Below are positions 1 through 9,642 of a DNA stretch of 12,219 nt, piece after piece. The notes under the pieces are model-generated. The model had not been told where the DNA came from, ran no database searches, and saw only the letters and a list, made by a program, of their open reading frames with translations. Origin of the DNA: Cerioporus squamosus (Eukaryota > Basidiomycota > Agaricomycetes > Polyporales > Polyporaceae); the NCBI GenBank assembly GCA_022592435.1, contig JABYQS010000847.1, positions 1 through 12,219 on the forward strand. Direction: 5' to 3'. The number at the start of each line of letters is the position of its first letter. The first letter of the stretch is position 1. Position numbers and translations under genes: made by a program.

Positions 1-1284
1 TCCAGATTGTACAAACCGCCACCACATCATACATATGGCATAGGCTCGTTTCTCGCTTCACTCTTCTCACTTCTGTGCTCGCTCGTCGCTGCGTTCATGG
101 TGTGCCTTGGGCACCAGGCCTGCGGAATCTCTGCGAGGCCGGCATCACCGCCCGCTGCGAGCACGCAGTGGGCGGGCCGGACGTGGTGGGACCGCGGTCT
201 GCCCGGGTAACCCGCTGGTTGGACTTTGAAACTCGAAACTTGATATTAGTCGTCGCCCGTCCGTATGCATACGTGTGTACTCAGTACTGCTCGCGTTGGT
301 CGTTGTATCGTTGAAACTTGATCTCGAATGCACTGCTCCCTTTTCGCTCTGGTATCTGTAGCGGTTCTCGCGTGCTGCTTCCCGCGTACTGCGTGCCACA
401 AAGTTCGGGTTCTCTGTGAGGGCCAACGTTCGACTTGCAATGCAAGGCTCACGGTCAAGCAAGGGTGCAAACACCGGCCTTCCGCCATGTCCGCGCAAGT
501 TGCGGACATACGTGGACTGGCGAAAGCCCATAAGAAAAGGTCGAAAGCAAGTGCACCGTGGCTTGAGCCTTGCACACAGTGCGGAGAGCAACGAGGCGCG
601 ACGAACAGGCGATGAGCACGGCATATACTTACATCCTATCCATCCAACATGCTATGGGATTCCGGGGTATGATACAGGTGTACAACAGAGACAAAAACAG
701 AGCAAAGTGCGAGTACATCCCGGGTTCCGAAGACGACATCGCCGATGACGCGGGAAGAGCGTGAGTGCCCAACTATACATAGGTCCGTGCGACCGAACGC
801 CACGCCCCGGTGCTGCGCCAACGAAGCGTGGAACCGCGGCGCACAACAGGCACGGATGACGGTGCCAGGCCTAGGGTCCAGGGCCGGCCATCTCAGAAAA
901 CTGAGTACAGGTGTGTGGCCGCGATACAGCAGGACACCGCGGACTCGGACGCCGCGCGACGTTGGTAGGACTGGGTCTGGCGTGTGCTGATAGGCGTGCG
1001 TGGGGGCCCGGTGCGGCCGCTGTCCAGCAGCCATGGTTGGATGATAGACGATGGACGACGGACGATGGACAGTCGACAGACGGAGCGGGTGCGTGTCAGT
1101 CAGTCGAGATGACCGGAGAGACTGCGATGGGTCAGGGGATCGGTGCTGTGCTGTGCTGGTGACACTCACAGGGGAGAGGGATGCGTGCGGATGGCGGTTG
1201 CGGTATGGTACAGACTTGCGAGCAAGCAAGCAGGGTCTATGCGGGGGGATGCAGGACAGAGAGAGAGAGAGAGAGGGACTCAGA
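1..1284. other. No supported gene (intergenic, low-complexity)
   Basis: I find no reading frame here with protein-like composition, recognisable motifs or consistent splice sites. The longest open frames are rich in Ser, Pro and Arg, as expected by chance in GC-rich DNA, and the one crossing 636-1481 on the minus strand only overlaps the 3' end of the neighbouring gene in another frame. Near 1043-1080 there are imperfect repeats of GACGATG-like words, and at 1258-1275 an AG microsatellite. The stretch probably holds the 3' flank of the minus-strand membrane-protein gene and part of the flank of a gene beyond the left edge. Confidence 0.5.
1258..1275. repeat. (AG)n dinucleotide microsatellite
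   Basis: About nine uninterrupted AG units lie ten bases beyond the stop codon of the minus-strand membrane-protein gene, so probably in its 3'UTR. On the transcribed strand it is a CT tract. Likely length-polymorphic; no function is implied. Confidence 0.85.
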
Positions 1285-2189
1285 CTAGGGCGCAGACGCC
1301 ATCGTCTCTGGCTCCCCGGGCCCTGGAGGGGGCCGATAGGAGACGACGAGGGTGCCAATGCAACAGTCTGGGATGGGGCTGTCGTGGGCGCTGTCTTCGT
1401 GGTGTTTGGGCTGGGATGCGGGAGAGTCGTTTGGGGGATCGTGCACGGGGGAAATGCGAACGGAGAGCGGGTCCTTCTCACTCTCGCTCTCGCCCTCGTT
1501 AGCCTTCTCCTTCTCTATCCCTGTCCCCGTCCCTTTCGGTAGAGTCGGGGCAAGGCGCGGATGGGGAGAGGGCATCGAGACCATGACTGCGAGCTGCACT
1601 TCGCGGAGAGACGGAGTGCCGTCACCGACTTGGGTCTTGGCTGGGGCGTGCGGGTCGTGTGTACGGCGGGAGAACGGACGCAGTTGGGCGGGAATGCGTG
1701 CGAGCAATCGCATGCGCCATATCTCGTTCCGACCGGGGGATGCGGATGAGGGCGGTGCCCCTGAGGCAGCAGATGCGTCTGGGGACTGGAGGTGGAGGGC
1801 GGCGAATGGCTGTATGCGCACGACGACGAGCATAAGCATTCGTTCTACCATCCAGGAGATACTGGAGCACTGCGACTCACAAATAGGCCTTGCCACCGCC
1901 CAGGCTCCCCTCCTGCTCCTGCCACGCCCCCCGGGTCGCTCCGGGGCACGATATGCACGTCCAGCAGCTTCGGTTTCTCTCCAAGCTTCTTCTGGGGGTC
2001 GGGGAAGCCGTTGATGCCGTGCATGCGCTGGACGGCGATTGTCGGGCGTATCCGGCGCATGAGGAGGATGCCGAGGAAGGCCCCGAGGAGGAGGCCCGCG
2101 GCGATGCATACGAGGATGAGCGGGGGCCCGCCGGGGGACTGGAAGATGGAGTTGAAGCTTGGGACGGGCGTGGGCGTCGTGCTCGACAT
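1285..2189 (-). CDS. Single-pass membrane protein of unknown function (fungal family)
   Basis: Two exons are read on the minus strand: 2189-1881 and 1809-1285, split by a 71-nt intron (1810-1880) with a GTGAGT donor and a CATACAG acceptor. Splicing is phase 0 and gives 277 residues. The first ATG (2189) opens a short Ser/Thr/Pro-rich segment. A hydrophobic helix follows at about residues 24-44, then Arg-Arg (45-46), which suggests a single span with a cytosolic C-terminal part. After the helix comes GEKPKLLDV (70-78), and further on VQLAVMVSMPSP (174-185); both resemble motifs I associate with uncharacterised basidiomycete one-helix membrane proteins. Residues 196-217 are Lys/Glu/Gly-rich and probably disordered. 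The change of frame exactly at a good intron, with family-like motifs on both sides, is the main support. There is no signal peptide before the helix and no catalytic motif. Function is unknown. An additional small intron in exon 2 cannot be excluded. Confidence 0.65.
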
Positions 2190-2982
2190 CTTCGCGTAGG
2201 GCTATCCTGAGCTCGGTATCCTGGTTGCTGTGCTTATGCGAGCGGTGAGGTCTTGGACGTTCAGACTCGCGGTGGGCGGTCAGAGCGGGGCGGGCAGGAC
2301 ATTGCACGGGCACAGGCCGTCGGGGAGTATATGGAGGGGCGGGAGAGGGGAAGACAATTGCGGGAGTGCTGAGGTGAGCGTGCGCCTCAGATACAGCTCC
2401 CGATCGAAGCGCGGAAGGGAGCCAATTGGCACATCACCGTTGCGACAACACGAGCAGATGCCTGCCAGCTGGGCCTGTGGCTGCCAGGTGCTTTCCCGCT
2501 CCCCCCCTCATCCCGAGGCGGCCTGTGAATCTGCTGCGCGACTCCCAGACTTCGCAAGCTGTCCTTCTTGTCCAATAGGCGTTCGACATCGGCAGGTGCG
2601 CAGCAGAGATGAGGCGAAATTGGGCCCTGTTGGACGGTTGTCGAGATGAAGGCGGTGATCAAGGAGTTGGATGTGGAAGTACTGTTCGATGGCGAAAGGT
2701 GATGGCAGAGCACCCTGCCACAACCCACATCTGGCTATGCTGCTCGAGGCACTACTCTAAGCACAGAGTTCGGTCGCGAACAGCAAACACCCACTCCCGT
2801 CGTGTGAAGTCTTCTGGGCATCAATGCATCAACGTTCAACAGTGGACAGGACGCAAGCTCTCCCGCGTCCTCTCGCGCAGTCGACCTCATCTCAGTGTTT
2901 GAAGTGAGACGATATGCAGCACCAGCTGCGTTCCGACGACGTTCTCCGATGCTCGTCGATCGCATATATGTATGCTGCGACG
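2190..2982. other. No supported gene; probable promoter of the membrane-protein gene and 3' flank of the candidate gene
   Basis: Open frames on both strands here are under 140 codons, have no recognisable motif and cannot be joined by good splice sites. The part next to 2189 should hold the promoter and 5'UTR of the minus-strand membrane-protein gene, but I see no clear TATA box. One minus-strand frame near 2530-2650 looks slightly protein-like, but not enough to call an exon. Confidence 0.45.
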
Positions 2983-3783
2983 TCATAGCAATCGTTTGTA
3001 AAATCGCAACCCAATGTACTTCCTTTCCAACTGCCACACCGCCTTTCTCTCATTAGTCGAGGGGAAACATACCAGTGGTCTCGTTGGCACCTCGCACATG
3101 CCCCTTTCATTCCCGGCCATCTCCCACTCGACCTTCAATTCTGTCGACGTACTGTCTTCCACGTTCAGTTCGATGAACTCACAGCGGGAAATTCGAAGAA
3201 TACCTGGAGGCTGGGGAGGGAGAGCTGCGTCTGTGAGCTCGAACGAGCGGTGAGCGTCCAGGCTTGTCAGGAACGCAGCGGCAGCAAGGCGGACTCCGAG
3301 TTTGTGCAACATCGATCTCGCTGCTCCCGCCGGCAACACAGCACCCATCAATCCTTGCCAGCTATCCCATCTCCCTGGCTGCGACGTGCGGCTGTCCAAC
3401 AAAAGGTGGAGGTTGGATCGTTCACGGTCCAAGTCCTGTACAAGGGCGACGGCACTGGTGGACATGATGGTGATTGGCCCATATCCTGATTCCTCGGTCT
3501 CTTCCGCGCTGCGAATCAAGTCGCGTCCAGAATCCTGAGCACCCCCATCGGTTTCACCGTACCCTTACGTCTCCGTTTCTTCCAGCTGACCTTGCGCAGG
3601 CGGGAACCACCGTTCACTATCCCCGCCAGTATGTCTGTGATCCGGACTGCGCCTATCCGCATTCATCGAATCATACGCCGAGAGCGCCCCCTCCCAGTCG
3701 CTCCCCACAGCGGTCTTCCGCTCGTGCTCGAAGGCTCTCCGTGACGTGAAGGGTGAAACGCCCTCCAAGCCACATATTATCAT
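2983..3783 (-). CDS. Candidate hypothetical protein, no recognised family
   Basis: Two minus-strand open frames join through a 60-nt intron (3509-3568) with a GTAAGG donor and a TTCGCAG acceptor preceded by TTGAT. Joining exon 3783-3569 to exon 3508-2983 keeps the frame and gives 246 residues. A second optional intron (3031-3072, 42 nt, GTATGT donor, CTAAT branch point, GGCAG acceptor) is also in frame and would remove 14 residues. The product has an acidic Glu/Thr-rich linker around residues 65-80, then a Leu-rich probably helical segment, and no membrane span or known catalytic motif. Codon choice in the second exon looks like that of neighbouring genes. A simpler model starts at ATG 3465, which has a good start context, giving 160 residues. 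It could still be a chance reading; transcript data would decide. Confidence 0.35.
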
Positions 3784-4529
3784 GCGATACGCGAGTATGG
3801 GGTGAGCGTACGAGTTGAGTCATTTTCCCCGTACCATATATCTGTCCTCGCTCAAGATTGTGGCCCTCGATTGACTCTAGGCTGCCTCCCGTGATCATCC
3901 GACGCGCCTCCGCCGCCCGCCCCTTCTAGTCCACCGCCTCGACCGTGCGCGGTCTGTTCTCCATCCCATGAACGCGGTACGGACACGAGCAGCACGAGGT
4001 GAGTGTCCACAGCATGATTGGATGCGACATGCCGCGAGCGGCGGTCTCCAGCGGACGGAGATGTGAACAGCGGCGGAGGGAAGAACCGGATTGAAACCAT
4101 GATCTGCCTCCGAAGCCCTGGTGTCTGTGCCTGTCACTACGGATATTTTTGGGCGGTCATTTGTTGCCGACTATACGGCCCCGGGAGCTTACTGGTCGCC
4201 AACAGCTCATTTGTCCGTCGTCCGAGGGCATCAGGCTCCTCGGCGGGCAGGTGCTGATCATCTAGACCAACCTATGTACACTAGCGGCGGCGTCTGCTAT
4301 AAATCCTTTCCGCACCTGCCACCTCGCTCCCTTTCCTCAAACGCGCCCCTTGCTCTCGTACCACTCTCTTCTCTTCTCTTGGACCATTGCTTGCTTTTTT
4401 CTTGCTGGACGAATACTGATACCTCCATATAATACCCTTGCACGCTATACCTCGCTCTCGCTCGTCGCCTCGCTGCCCTAATCGCGGTCTCCAACACCCG
4501 CTACACGTCAACCTCGCAACCCTTCCAAA
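3784..4529. other. Promoter and 5'UTR region of the malic enzyme gene
   Basis: No exon is supported here. The right half carries a TATAAA box at 4298-4303, followed by a long pyrimidine-rich tract (about 4305-4400), typical of well-expressed fungal promoters and transcript starts, then about 130 bases to the ATG at 4530. The left half presumably holds upstream control sites of the plus-strand malic enzyme gene and of the candidate minus-strand gene, which would make it a divergent promoter if that candidate is real. Small GC-rich open frames on the minus strand (3850-4140) look like chance. Confidence 0.55.
4298..4303 (+). promoter_or_regulatory. TATA box of the malic enzyme gene
   Basis: A perfect TATAAA lies 232 bases before the start codon, followed by a C/T-rich tract in which transcription would be expected to start. 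If initiation is 30-100 bases downstream, the 5'UTR would be roughly 130-200 nt. Placement is inferred from sequence alone. Confidence 0.55.
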
Positions 4530-6794
4530 ATGACTATAGTCCTCACGCCCGTCTGGTCCAACGGCGTCCAGAAGCTCAAAGTGATCTCAGCTGGTACGTC
4601 CGTTCCTTCTTGCCAGTTCTTGGCTTTCCCGGATCGCATCGGGCGGCTACTCAACGCCAGCTCCACTTTAGCGCCGACCAAGCCTGCCCACGGCCTCCTC
4701 CCTCCCGCGCACAACGACGCGATCCACTACCAGCGCTGTCTCGCGCAGCTGCGCTCGAAGGACAAGAACCTCGAGAAATACATCTACCTCTCGCAGCTCA
4801 AGGATGCGGACCCGAGCATGTTTTACCGCATGTGCTTGGCGAACATGGCGGTGAGCAATAGTGCTTCGCGGGATCTCGAGTCTTGGCATCCGTTCGCTGA
4901 CTTCTGTGCTGCGTGCCCCTCGCTTAGGAAATAACCCCCCTCATCTACACCCCGACTGTAGGCGACGCCTGCCTCCAGTTCTCGCAGATCTTCCGTCGCC
5001 CTGAGGGCTTGGTACGTCCTGCTGTCTCATTGACCTCCCTGCGCCATTCTGATGGTGCGCCCCCAGTTTATCTCCATCAAAGACAAGGGCAACATTGGCA
5101 AGATACTGCGCAACTGGCCCCGCATTAACGAGGCTCGTATCTCGGTTGTTACCGATGGTAAGTTGTATGGATTCCTCTGGTGAAGTCTGCGACCGATGTT
5201 TTCTAGGCTCGCGTATCCTTGGTCTCGGCGACCTCGGTGTGAATGGTATGCCCATCTCTATCGGCAAGCTGTCTCTCTACATCGCCGGCGCTGGGTACGT
5301 CCTCCTTCCATAAACCACGAGGCGGAAGCTCACCTTGCACTACTCAGTATCCGCCCGGAGTCCACGATCCCCATCTGCCTCGACCTCGGCACGGACACGC
5401 AAAAGTTCCTCGACGACCCGCTCTACCTCGGCCTGCGCCAGAAGCGCGTGCCGACGAAGGAGGCGGACGAGTTCATGGAAGAGTTCATGCAGGAGATGGC
5501 GACGCACTTCCCGAAGCTGCTCATCCAGTTCGAGGACTTCTCGACGGACAAGGCGTTCGCGTACCTCGACCGCTTCCGGCACCGCTACCCGCTCTTCAAC
5601 GACGACATCCAGGGCACGGGCGCGGTCGTGCTCTCGGGCTTCATCAACGCCGCGAAGCTCTCGTCGGCCGCGAGCGGCCGCCCGATCACGGACCACCGCA
5701 TCCTGTTCTTGGGCGCGGGCTCCGCGGGCGTGGGCGTCGCGATGCAGCTCATGAGCTTCTTCAAGCTGCACGGGCTCTCGACGGAGGAGGCGCGGAGCCG
5801 CATCTACCTCGTCGACTCGCAGGGCCTCATCTTTGACGGACGCGGGCCCATGGCGGAGCACAAGAAGTGTGCGTATACTTATGCTCGGTCCCATTCCTGC
5901 TATGTGGTGCAGCCCGCTGATGATCCTGTCCTGCCATTCCTTCTGCTTTCCAGACTTCTCGCGGAAGGACTACGACGGCCCCGCGATGACCGACCTGACC
6001 GAGATCATCAAGCTGGTGCGGCCGACTGCGCTGATGGGTCTCTCGACGACCAAGGTGCGTCCCCGTCCCCGCCACCTGGTTTGATCGACGTCTTTCGGGC
6101 TTCTGGCTCACACCCAATTGCATCCTTTCTTTTGCAGGGCGCGTTCAACCAGTCCGTCATCCAGACGATGTCCGCGCTGAACCCGCGGCCGATCATCTTC
6201 CCGCTGTCGAACCCGGTGCGCCTCTCGGAGTGCGAGTTCCACGAGGCCGTCGAGTGGTCCCAGGGCACGGTGCTGTTCGCGTCTGGCTCGCCGTTCCCGG
6301 AGGAGGAGTATCGCGGGAAGATGTTGTACCCTGGTCAAGGTGCGTCGCGTTTCCTTCCATCCCCTTGCCCTCTGCCCTTTATCGCTTCCTTGGCGACCGT
6401 ATCCTCCATTCTGTATCACGTATCACCTATCTTGCGCTGTTGGGTGCCCGTATCTGCGACTGGTGGCTGACCGGCGTTCCCTCCTCTTGCAGGCAACAAC
6501 ATGTACATCTTCCCCGGACTCGGGCTGGGTGCGATCCTCGCGCGCGCCGCGTCGGTGACGGACTCGATGGTCGAGGCGTCCTCGCTCGGGCTCGCGAACT
6601 CGCTCACCGCGGACGAGCGCGCGAACGACCTGCTGTACCCGCGCGTGGAGCGCATCCGCGAGATCTCGGAGGACATCGCGCTCGCGGTGATCCGCGCGGC
6701 GCAGAAGGCGGGCGTGGACCGCTCGGCGGACCTCCGCAGGATGTCGGACAAGGAGGTGCGCGAGTTTGTGCGGGAGCGGATGTGGAACCCGTGA
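4530..6794 (+). CDS. Malic enzyme, NAD(P)-dependent, probably cytosolic
   Basis: It catalyses oxidative decarboxylation of L-malate to pyruvate and CO2 with reduction of NAD(P)+. Nine exons: 4530-4593, 4672-4850, 4928-5011, 5067-5157, 5207-5294, 5348-5868, 5954-6054, 6138-6339 and 6493-6794; all eight introns are GT-AG and phases agree, giving 543 residues. Conserved features in order: HGLLPP (28-33), EKYIYLSQL, catalytic Tyr88 in [31 protein letters not shown] (141-153) with the general-base Lys160, metal ligands Glu231/Asp232 in QFEDF and Asp255 in FNDDIQGTG, the nucleotide-binding loop GAGSAGVG (291-298), LSNP, FASGSPF and PGQGNNMY. No mitochondrial presequence is evident. The coenzyme is uncertain: LVDSQG (323-328) carries the Ser seen in NADP-type enzymes. 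The start has good context (CCAAAATGA). The N-terminus is odd: the usual segment with an LNKG-type motif before HGLLPP is missing. A TATA box lies upstream. Confidence 0.95.
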
Positions 6795-6799
6795 GGGCG

Positions 6800-6841
6800 C
6801 TGTCTCGCTTTCTCCGAGCCCTGTCCCGCTTTCTCCGAGTC
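6800..6841. repeat. Two-copy 21-bp tandem repeat in the malic enzyme 3'UTR
   Basis: Units 6800-6820 and 6821-6841 differ at two positions; a third copy decays after a few bases. It starts six bases after the stop codon, is pyrimidine-rich, and encodes nothing in the gene's frame. It probably arose by local duplication. Confidence 0.85.
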
Positions 6842-6918
6842 CTGCCCCCTCCGCTCTTGATCCACCTCGCGCGTCTTGTGTCCAGTCTGAGCCTCCCAGT
6901 TTTCGGGCCATCCTGTAT

Positions 6919-6939
6919 CTAGATGCTAGATGCTAGATG
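6919..6939. repeat. Three-copy CTAGATG tandem repeat
   Basis: Three exact head-to-tail copies of a 7-bp unit lie about 125 bases after the malic enzyme stop codon, presumably in its 3'UTR or terminator region. No function is evident. Confidence 0.85.
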
Positions 6940-7750
6940 TTGCTCTATGCTCTCCTCACACTCTACCCTTCCTCTTACACTCACTAGAATTCGTCGGTCT
7001 TGCGGGCGTCGCGGATGTAGAAGTTAATCGTACGATGATATAAAACGCAAAGTATAGAGTATATGTAATGGATCTTCTTTGGATGAGAGCCGCTTCGGTG
7101 TGTGCGAGACGGTTCCCGGGTTGGCTGTGGCGGCGACAGAGCGTAGAAGAACCAGTGGTGACGGCGAGTCGAGGTGTGTGTCTGATTCAGAGCTTGCTGC
7201 ATCTTGTGCTGACAATATCCGGTGTGGCATGCAGGCAGGGTGGACCAGGATAGCATGTAGGGAACGAAGGGACGACTCAAGACCACGGCCGACCTCCACG
7301 CCGCGGCGCTCTGCTGTCTGTTATGTACGGCCGCCCGGCTCCGTGCATCAACCCTCCGAGGCGTATCGTCAATATCACGCCCTACGCCCTACGCCCCCGA
7401 CCTTCGAGTACGATGCGGATGTTAGTCCATGAATGCTGTGTCGAGACTTCCGATGACTCAGTGTGTCGATTACAAGAAGACCAACACTGGCGTCCTCTGG
7501 AGCACGAACCGCTGGCGTCGTCTGATCCGTGTCATTCAGTCTTCTCGAGCGAGGCTGACCACAATATCGTGTCAACGGGAGTCAATGTACGACGGTGACA
7601 AAGAATGTCAGGTGTCCGCGTCTCCAGGTACGATCCAGACTTGCTGTCGCGCGGTTGGGGAACCATCCTGCTTGATGTGTACTGATCGGCGAGCCAGGAT
7701 CTGTAAGACATGTCTCAAGAAGCTGCAAGACCTACCTCTTCGTGCATGAA

Positions 7751-7819
7751 GTGAGTCCCTTCCAGTGCGATCGTAATCTTGCTGACTCGCGGTAATTGCG
7801 CCATTGGGCTGTCCCTCAG
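7751..7819 (+). other. Possible 5'UTR intron of the reductase gene
   Basis: GTGAGT donor, GCTGAC branch-like site and CCCTCAG acceptor bound 69 nt, a typical length for this window. An ATG at 7710 precedes it. Translating from that ATG through this and the next putative intron (7841-7914, GTAAGC to GTAG, 74 nt) does not enter the reductase frame, so these would be untranslated introns or an upstream ORF. Confidence 0.35.
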
Positions 7820-7938
7820 CTCATATGCCAATGTTCATGAGTAAGCGAAGCCCCTCCATTAGTGGTACTGTGCTCAGGCCGCTGGTTATAAGCTCACGTA
7901 CTGCTCTCGAGTAGACCATCATCATCGCACAATTCACC

Positions 7939-9315
7939 ATGCGCACCGACGTCTTGCAGGGCCTGCACAAACCAGATGGGTCGTTCAACCGCCCGCGCTC
8001 GTCCTTCCGGGACGTCATCGAGAAAGGCGGGCGTTTCGAGCCCGAGAAAGGTAGCTTCGAGTTCTCTCGTTTGTGCATGGCTGCAGTGAATTGAGCTAAT
8101 GATGTTTTGCCTTAGGTCGCTACCACCTGTTTGTCTCGTACGGGTGTCGTGAGTACATTGCCAAGGACGAGCCCGGCTCGGGAGTATATGTGGCTAACGG
8201 TATGCCGCTCGGTTGGCAGCATGGGCCACTCGCACGCTCATCGTACGGAAACTCAAGGGACTGGAAGACTTCATCGGAAAGTTCTCCCTTGTTTGCCGCA
8301 GTTGCCTCCAAGCTTGAACTAAACTGTCGCCCATCCAGGTGTCACCGCCGTGGCCCCACATCTGGGAGAGAACGGATGGCCTTTCGCCAAAGTCGATCCG
8401 TTCCCGGGTGCCGAGCGCGACCCGTTCTACGACTCGGCGTACCTGAAGGAGATATACCAGCGAGCGGATCCTAACTACACCGGACGGTAATCATCGCTCG
8501 TCCGCTTGTCATGCCTGGCTCGACTGAAAGGCATCTACTTATCGCAGATACACGGTCCCGGTGCTGTGGGACACCAAGAACGAGACGATTGTGAACAACG
8601 AGAGCTCGGAGATCATACGCGTCTTCAACACCGCGTTCAACCATCTTCTCCCGGCCGACAAGGCCGCGGTCGACCTGTACCCCGAGGAGCTTCGCAGCGA
8701 GATTGACGAGCTCAACGGGTGGGTCTACGAGACCGTCAACAGTGCGCCATATTTTCCAGCTTTCCAAGAGACAACAGGACACTGATATCTATGTGCTGTC
8801 GACTGCAGATGGGGTCTACAAGTCTGGCTTCGCGAAGTCTCAACAGGCCTACGAAGACGCGGTGTACAAGCTCTTCGATTCGCTCGACCGCCTCGAGAAG
8901 ATCCTCACGGGCAAGGACTACCTTGTAGGTGACAGGCTGACGGAGGCCGACGTCCGTCTCTTCGTTACCATCGTGCGTCGAATGCATTCTGCATGCACGA
9001 TGGATCCCGCTGATCGTTCGTGGTCCCAGATCCGCTTCGACGTAGCGTATCACGGTGCTTTCAAGTGCAACATCCGTACTATCCGTGACGGGTACCCCGC
9101 AATTGATCTGTGCGCAATAGCATATACATACCTGCTATATCTATGTGTGCCAGCTAACGGTGGCGTCCTGCAGATGGTTGCGGAAGCTGTACTGGAACAA
9201 CCCTGCTTTCTCGGAGACGTGCAACTTCGTCCACATCAAGGAGGGCTACTATCAGCTGAACAACCCGCACAAGATCATCCCCGTTGGTCCGATCCCTAAC
9301 ATCCGCCCGCTATGA
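7939..9315 (+). CDS. Glutathionyl-hydroquinone reductase (ECM4-type, xi-class glutathione transferase)
   Basis: This family reduces glutathionyl-hydroquinones to hydroquinones, releasing the glutathionyl group as GSSG with a second glutathione; it acts in quinone detoxification. Exons: 7939-8050, 8116-8148, 8220-8276, 8339-8486, 8548-8741, 8809-8972, 9030-9109, 9174-9315; 309 residues. Markers: an N-terminal SFNRPRSSFRD-like segment (15-25), EKGRYHLFVSYGCPWATRT with catalytic Cys48, LKGLEDFIGV, GWPF, YTVPVLWD (118-125), NNESSEIIR (133-141), VNNGVYKSGF, LVGDRLTEADVRLF with the helix-cap Asp229, FKCN, GYPAI and the C-terminal PVGPIPNIRPL. The start ATG has a CACC context; upstream ATGs do not reach this frame. 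All introns are GT-AG except the third (8277-8338), whose donor reads GAAAGT. The only phase-compatible canonical donor (8301) would insert about eight residues into a conserved loop. The xi/ECM4 class is clear; the exact substrate is not. Confidence 0.92.
8277..8338 (+). other. Intron 3 of the reductase gene with non-canonical GA donor
   Basis: The conserved protein LEDFIG|VTAV requires splicing after 8276 (phase 1) to the acceptor CCATCCAG ending at 8338. The 62-nt length and the branch-like ACTAAAC (8319-8325) are normal. The donor reads GAAAGT, one base from consensus GTAAGT at the normally invariant +2 position. The alternative donor GTTGCC at 8301 is in phase but leaves only a 38-nt intron and adds residues absent from the family as I remember it. 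Confidence 0.6.
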
Positions 9316-9642
9316 GTACACGATCCTCCATTGGGAGACAGCAATCGCTGATTGTTGGTGTACCAATGTATTATACGTACTGTTACTGCAGCACCTGAGC
9401 TTTTCCGACCTGTACCCAGTTCGCAAAATTGCGTGAGTGTGTACCGCCTTCGCATCGCGCTAGCTACATGCGCCCAACGAATATGAGAACAGATGCATCC
9501 GCGTGCAAACTACCAGACCTCTGTTTGAGACTATCGCCCAAGTGCGCATACTGGGAGGACAAGTGGAACATACTATGGCAGATTGTGGCCGGGACTACGA
9601 ACCGAGAAGCGCAGTAATATTGAGACATCCTCATGCATGTAC
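9316..9642. other. Spacer between convergent genes, nothing supported
   Basis: It lies between the stop of the plus-strand reductase gene and the apparent end of the minus-strand leucine-rich gene, so it should hold both 3'UTRs. A GTAAGT donor-like site on the minus strand just before 9643 leaves open a further 3' exon of the minus-strand gene here, but I could not identify one with family-like sequence. Confidence 0.45.

Larger units (their letters stand above)
6795..7938. other. 3' flank of malic enzyme gene and 5' flank/UTR of the reductase gene; no supported CDS
   Basis: The first 150 bases hold two small tandem repeats and should be the malic enzyme 3'UTR; AT-rich DNA around 7020-7070 is a reasonable end region. 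Open frames between 7024 and 7749 on both strands are short and Arg/Ser/Thr-rich without motifs. One minus-strand frame ending at 6984 has a protein-like tail, but I could not connect it to a convincing upstream exon. From about 7710 to 7938 there are two intron-like segments that may belong to the 5'UTR of the reductase gene, and a weak TATAAG at 7887-7892. Confidence 0.45.

Noticed and set aside
487..509. Perfect 8-bp inverted repeat ATGTCCGC / GCGGACAT with 7-bp spacer
   Set aside because: It resembles a zinc-cluster factor site, but arms of this length are expected a few times by chance in 12 kb and no gene start is nearby.
636..1481. Long minus-strand open frame (281 codons)
   Set aside because: Ser/Pro/Arg-rich with no motif; its 5' part lies over the better supported membrane-protein gene in another frame.
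1352..2014. Plus-strand open frame of 220 codons
   Set aside because: It is antisense to the membrane-protein gene; its low-complexity Ser/Leu sequence mirrors the charged tract of that gene.
5335..5894. Long open frames on both strands inside malic enzyme
   Set aside because: Shadows of the large GC-rich sixth exon; composition is almost only Ser/Arg/Thr or Glu/Val/Arg.
6984..7286. Minus-strand frame with protein-like C-terminus (NFYIRDARKTDEF)
   Set aside because: Upstream sequence in the frame is not protein-like and no good acceptor precedes the tail, so I could not build a gene.
4530..9315. Malic enzyme and the reductase as a metabolic gene cluster
   Set aside because: Both are common housekeeping or detoxification genes, have separate promoters, and no pathway link or further pathway gene is present.
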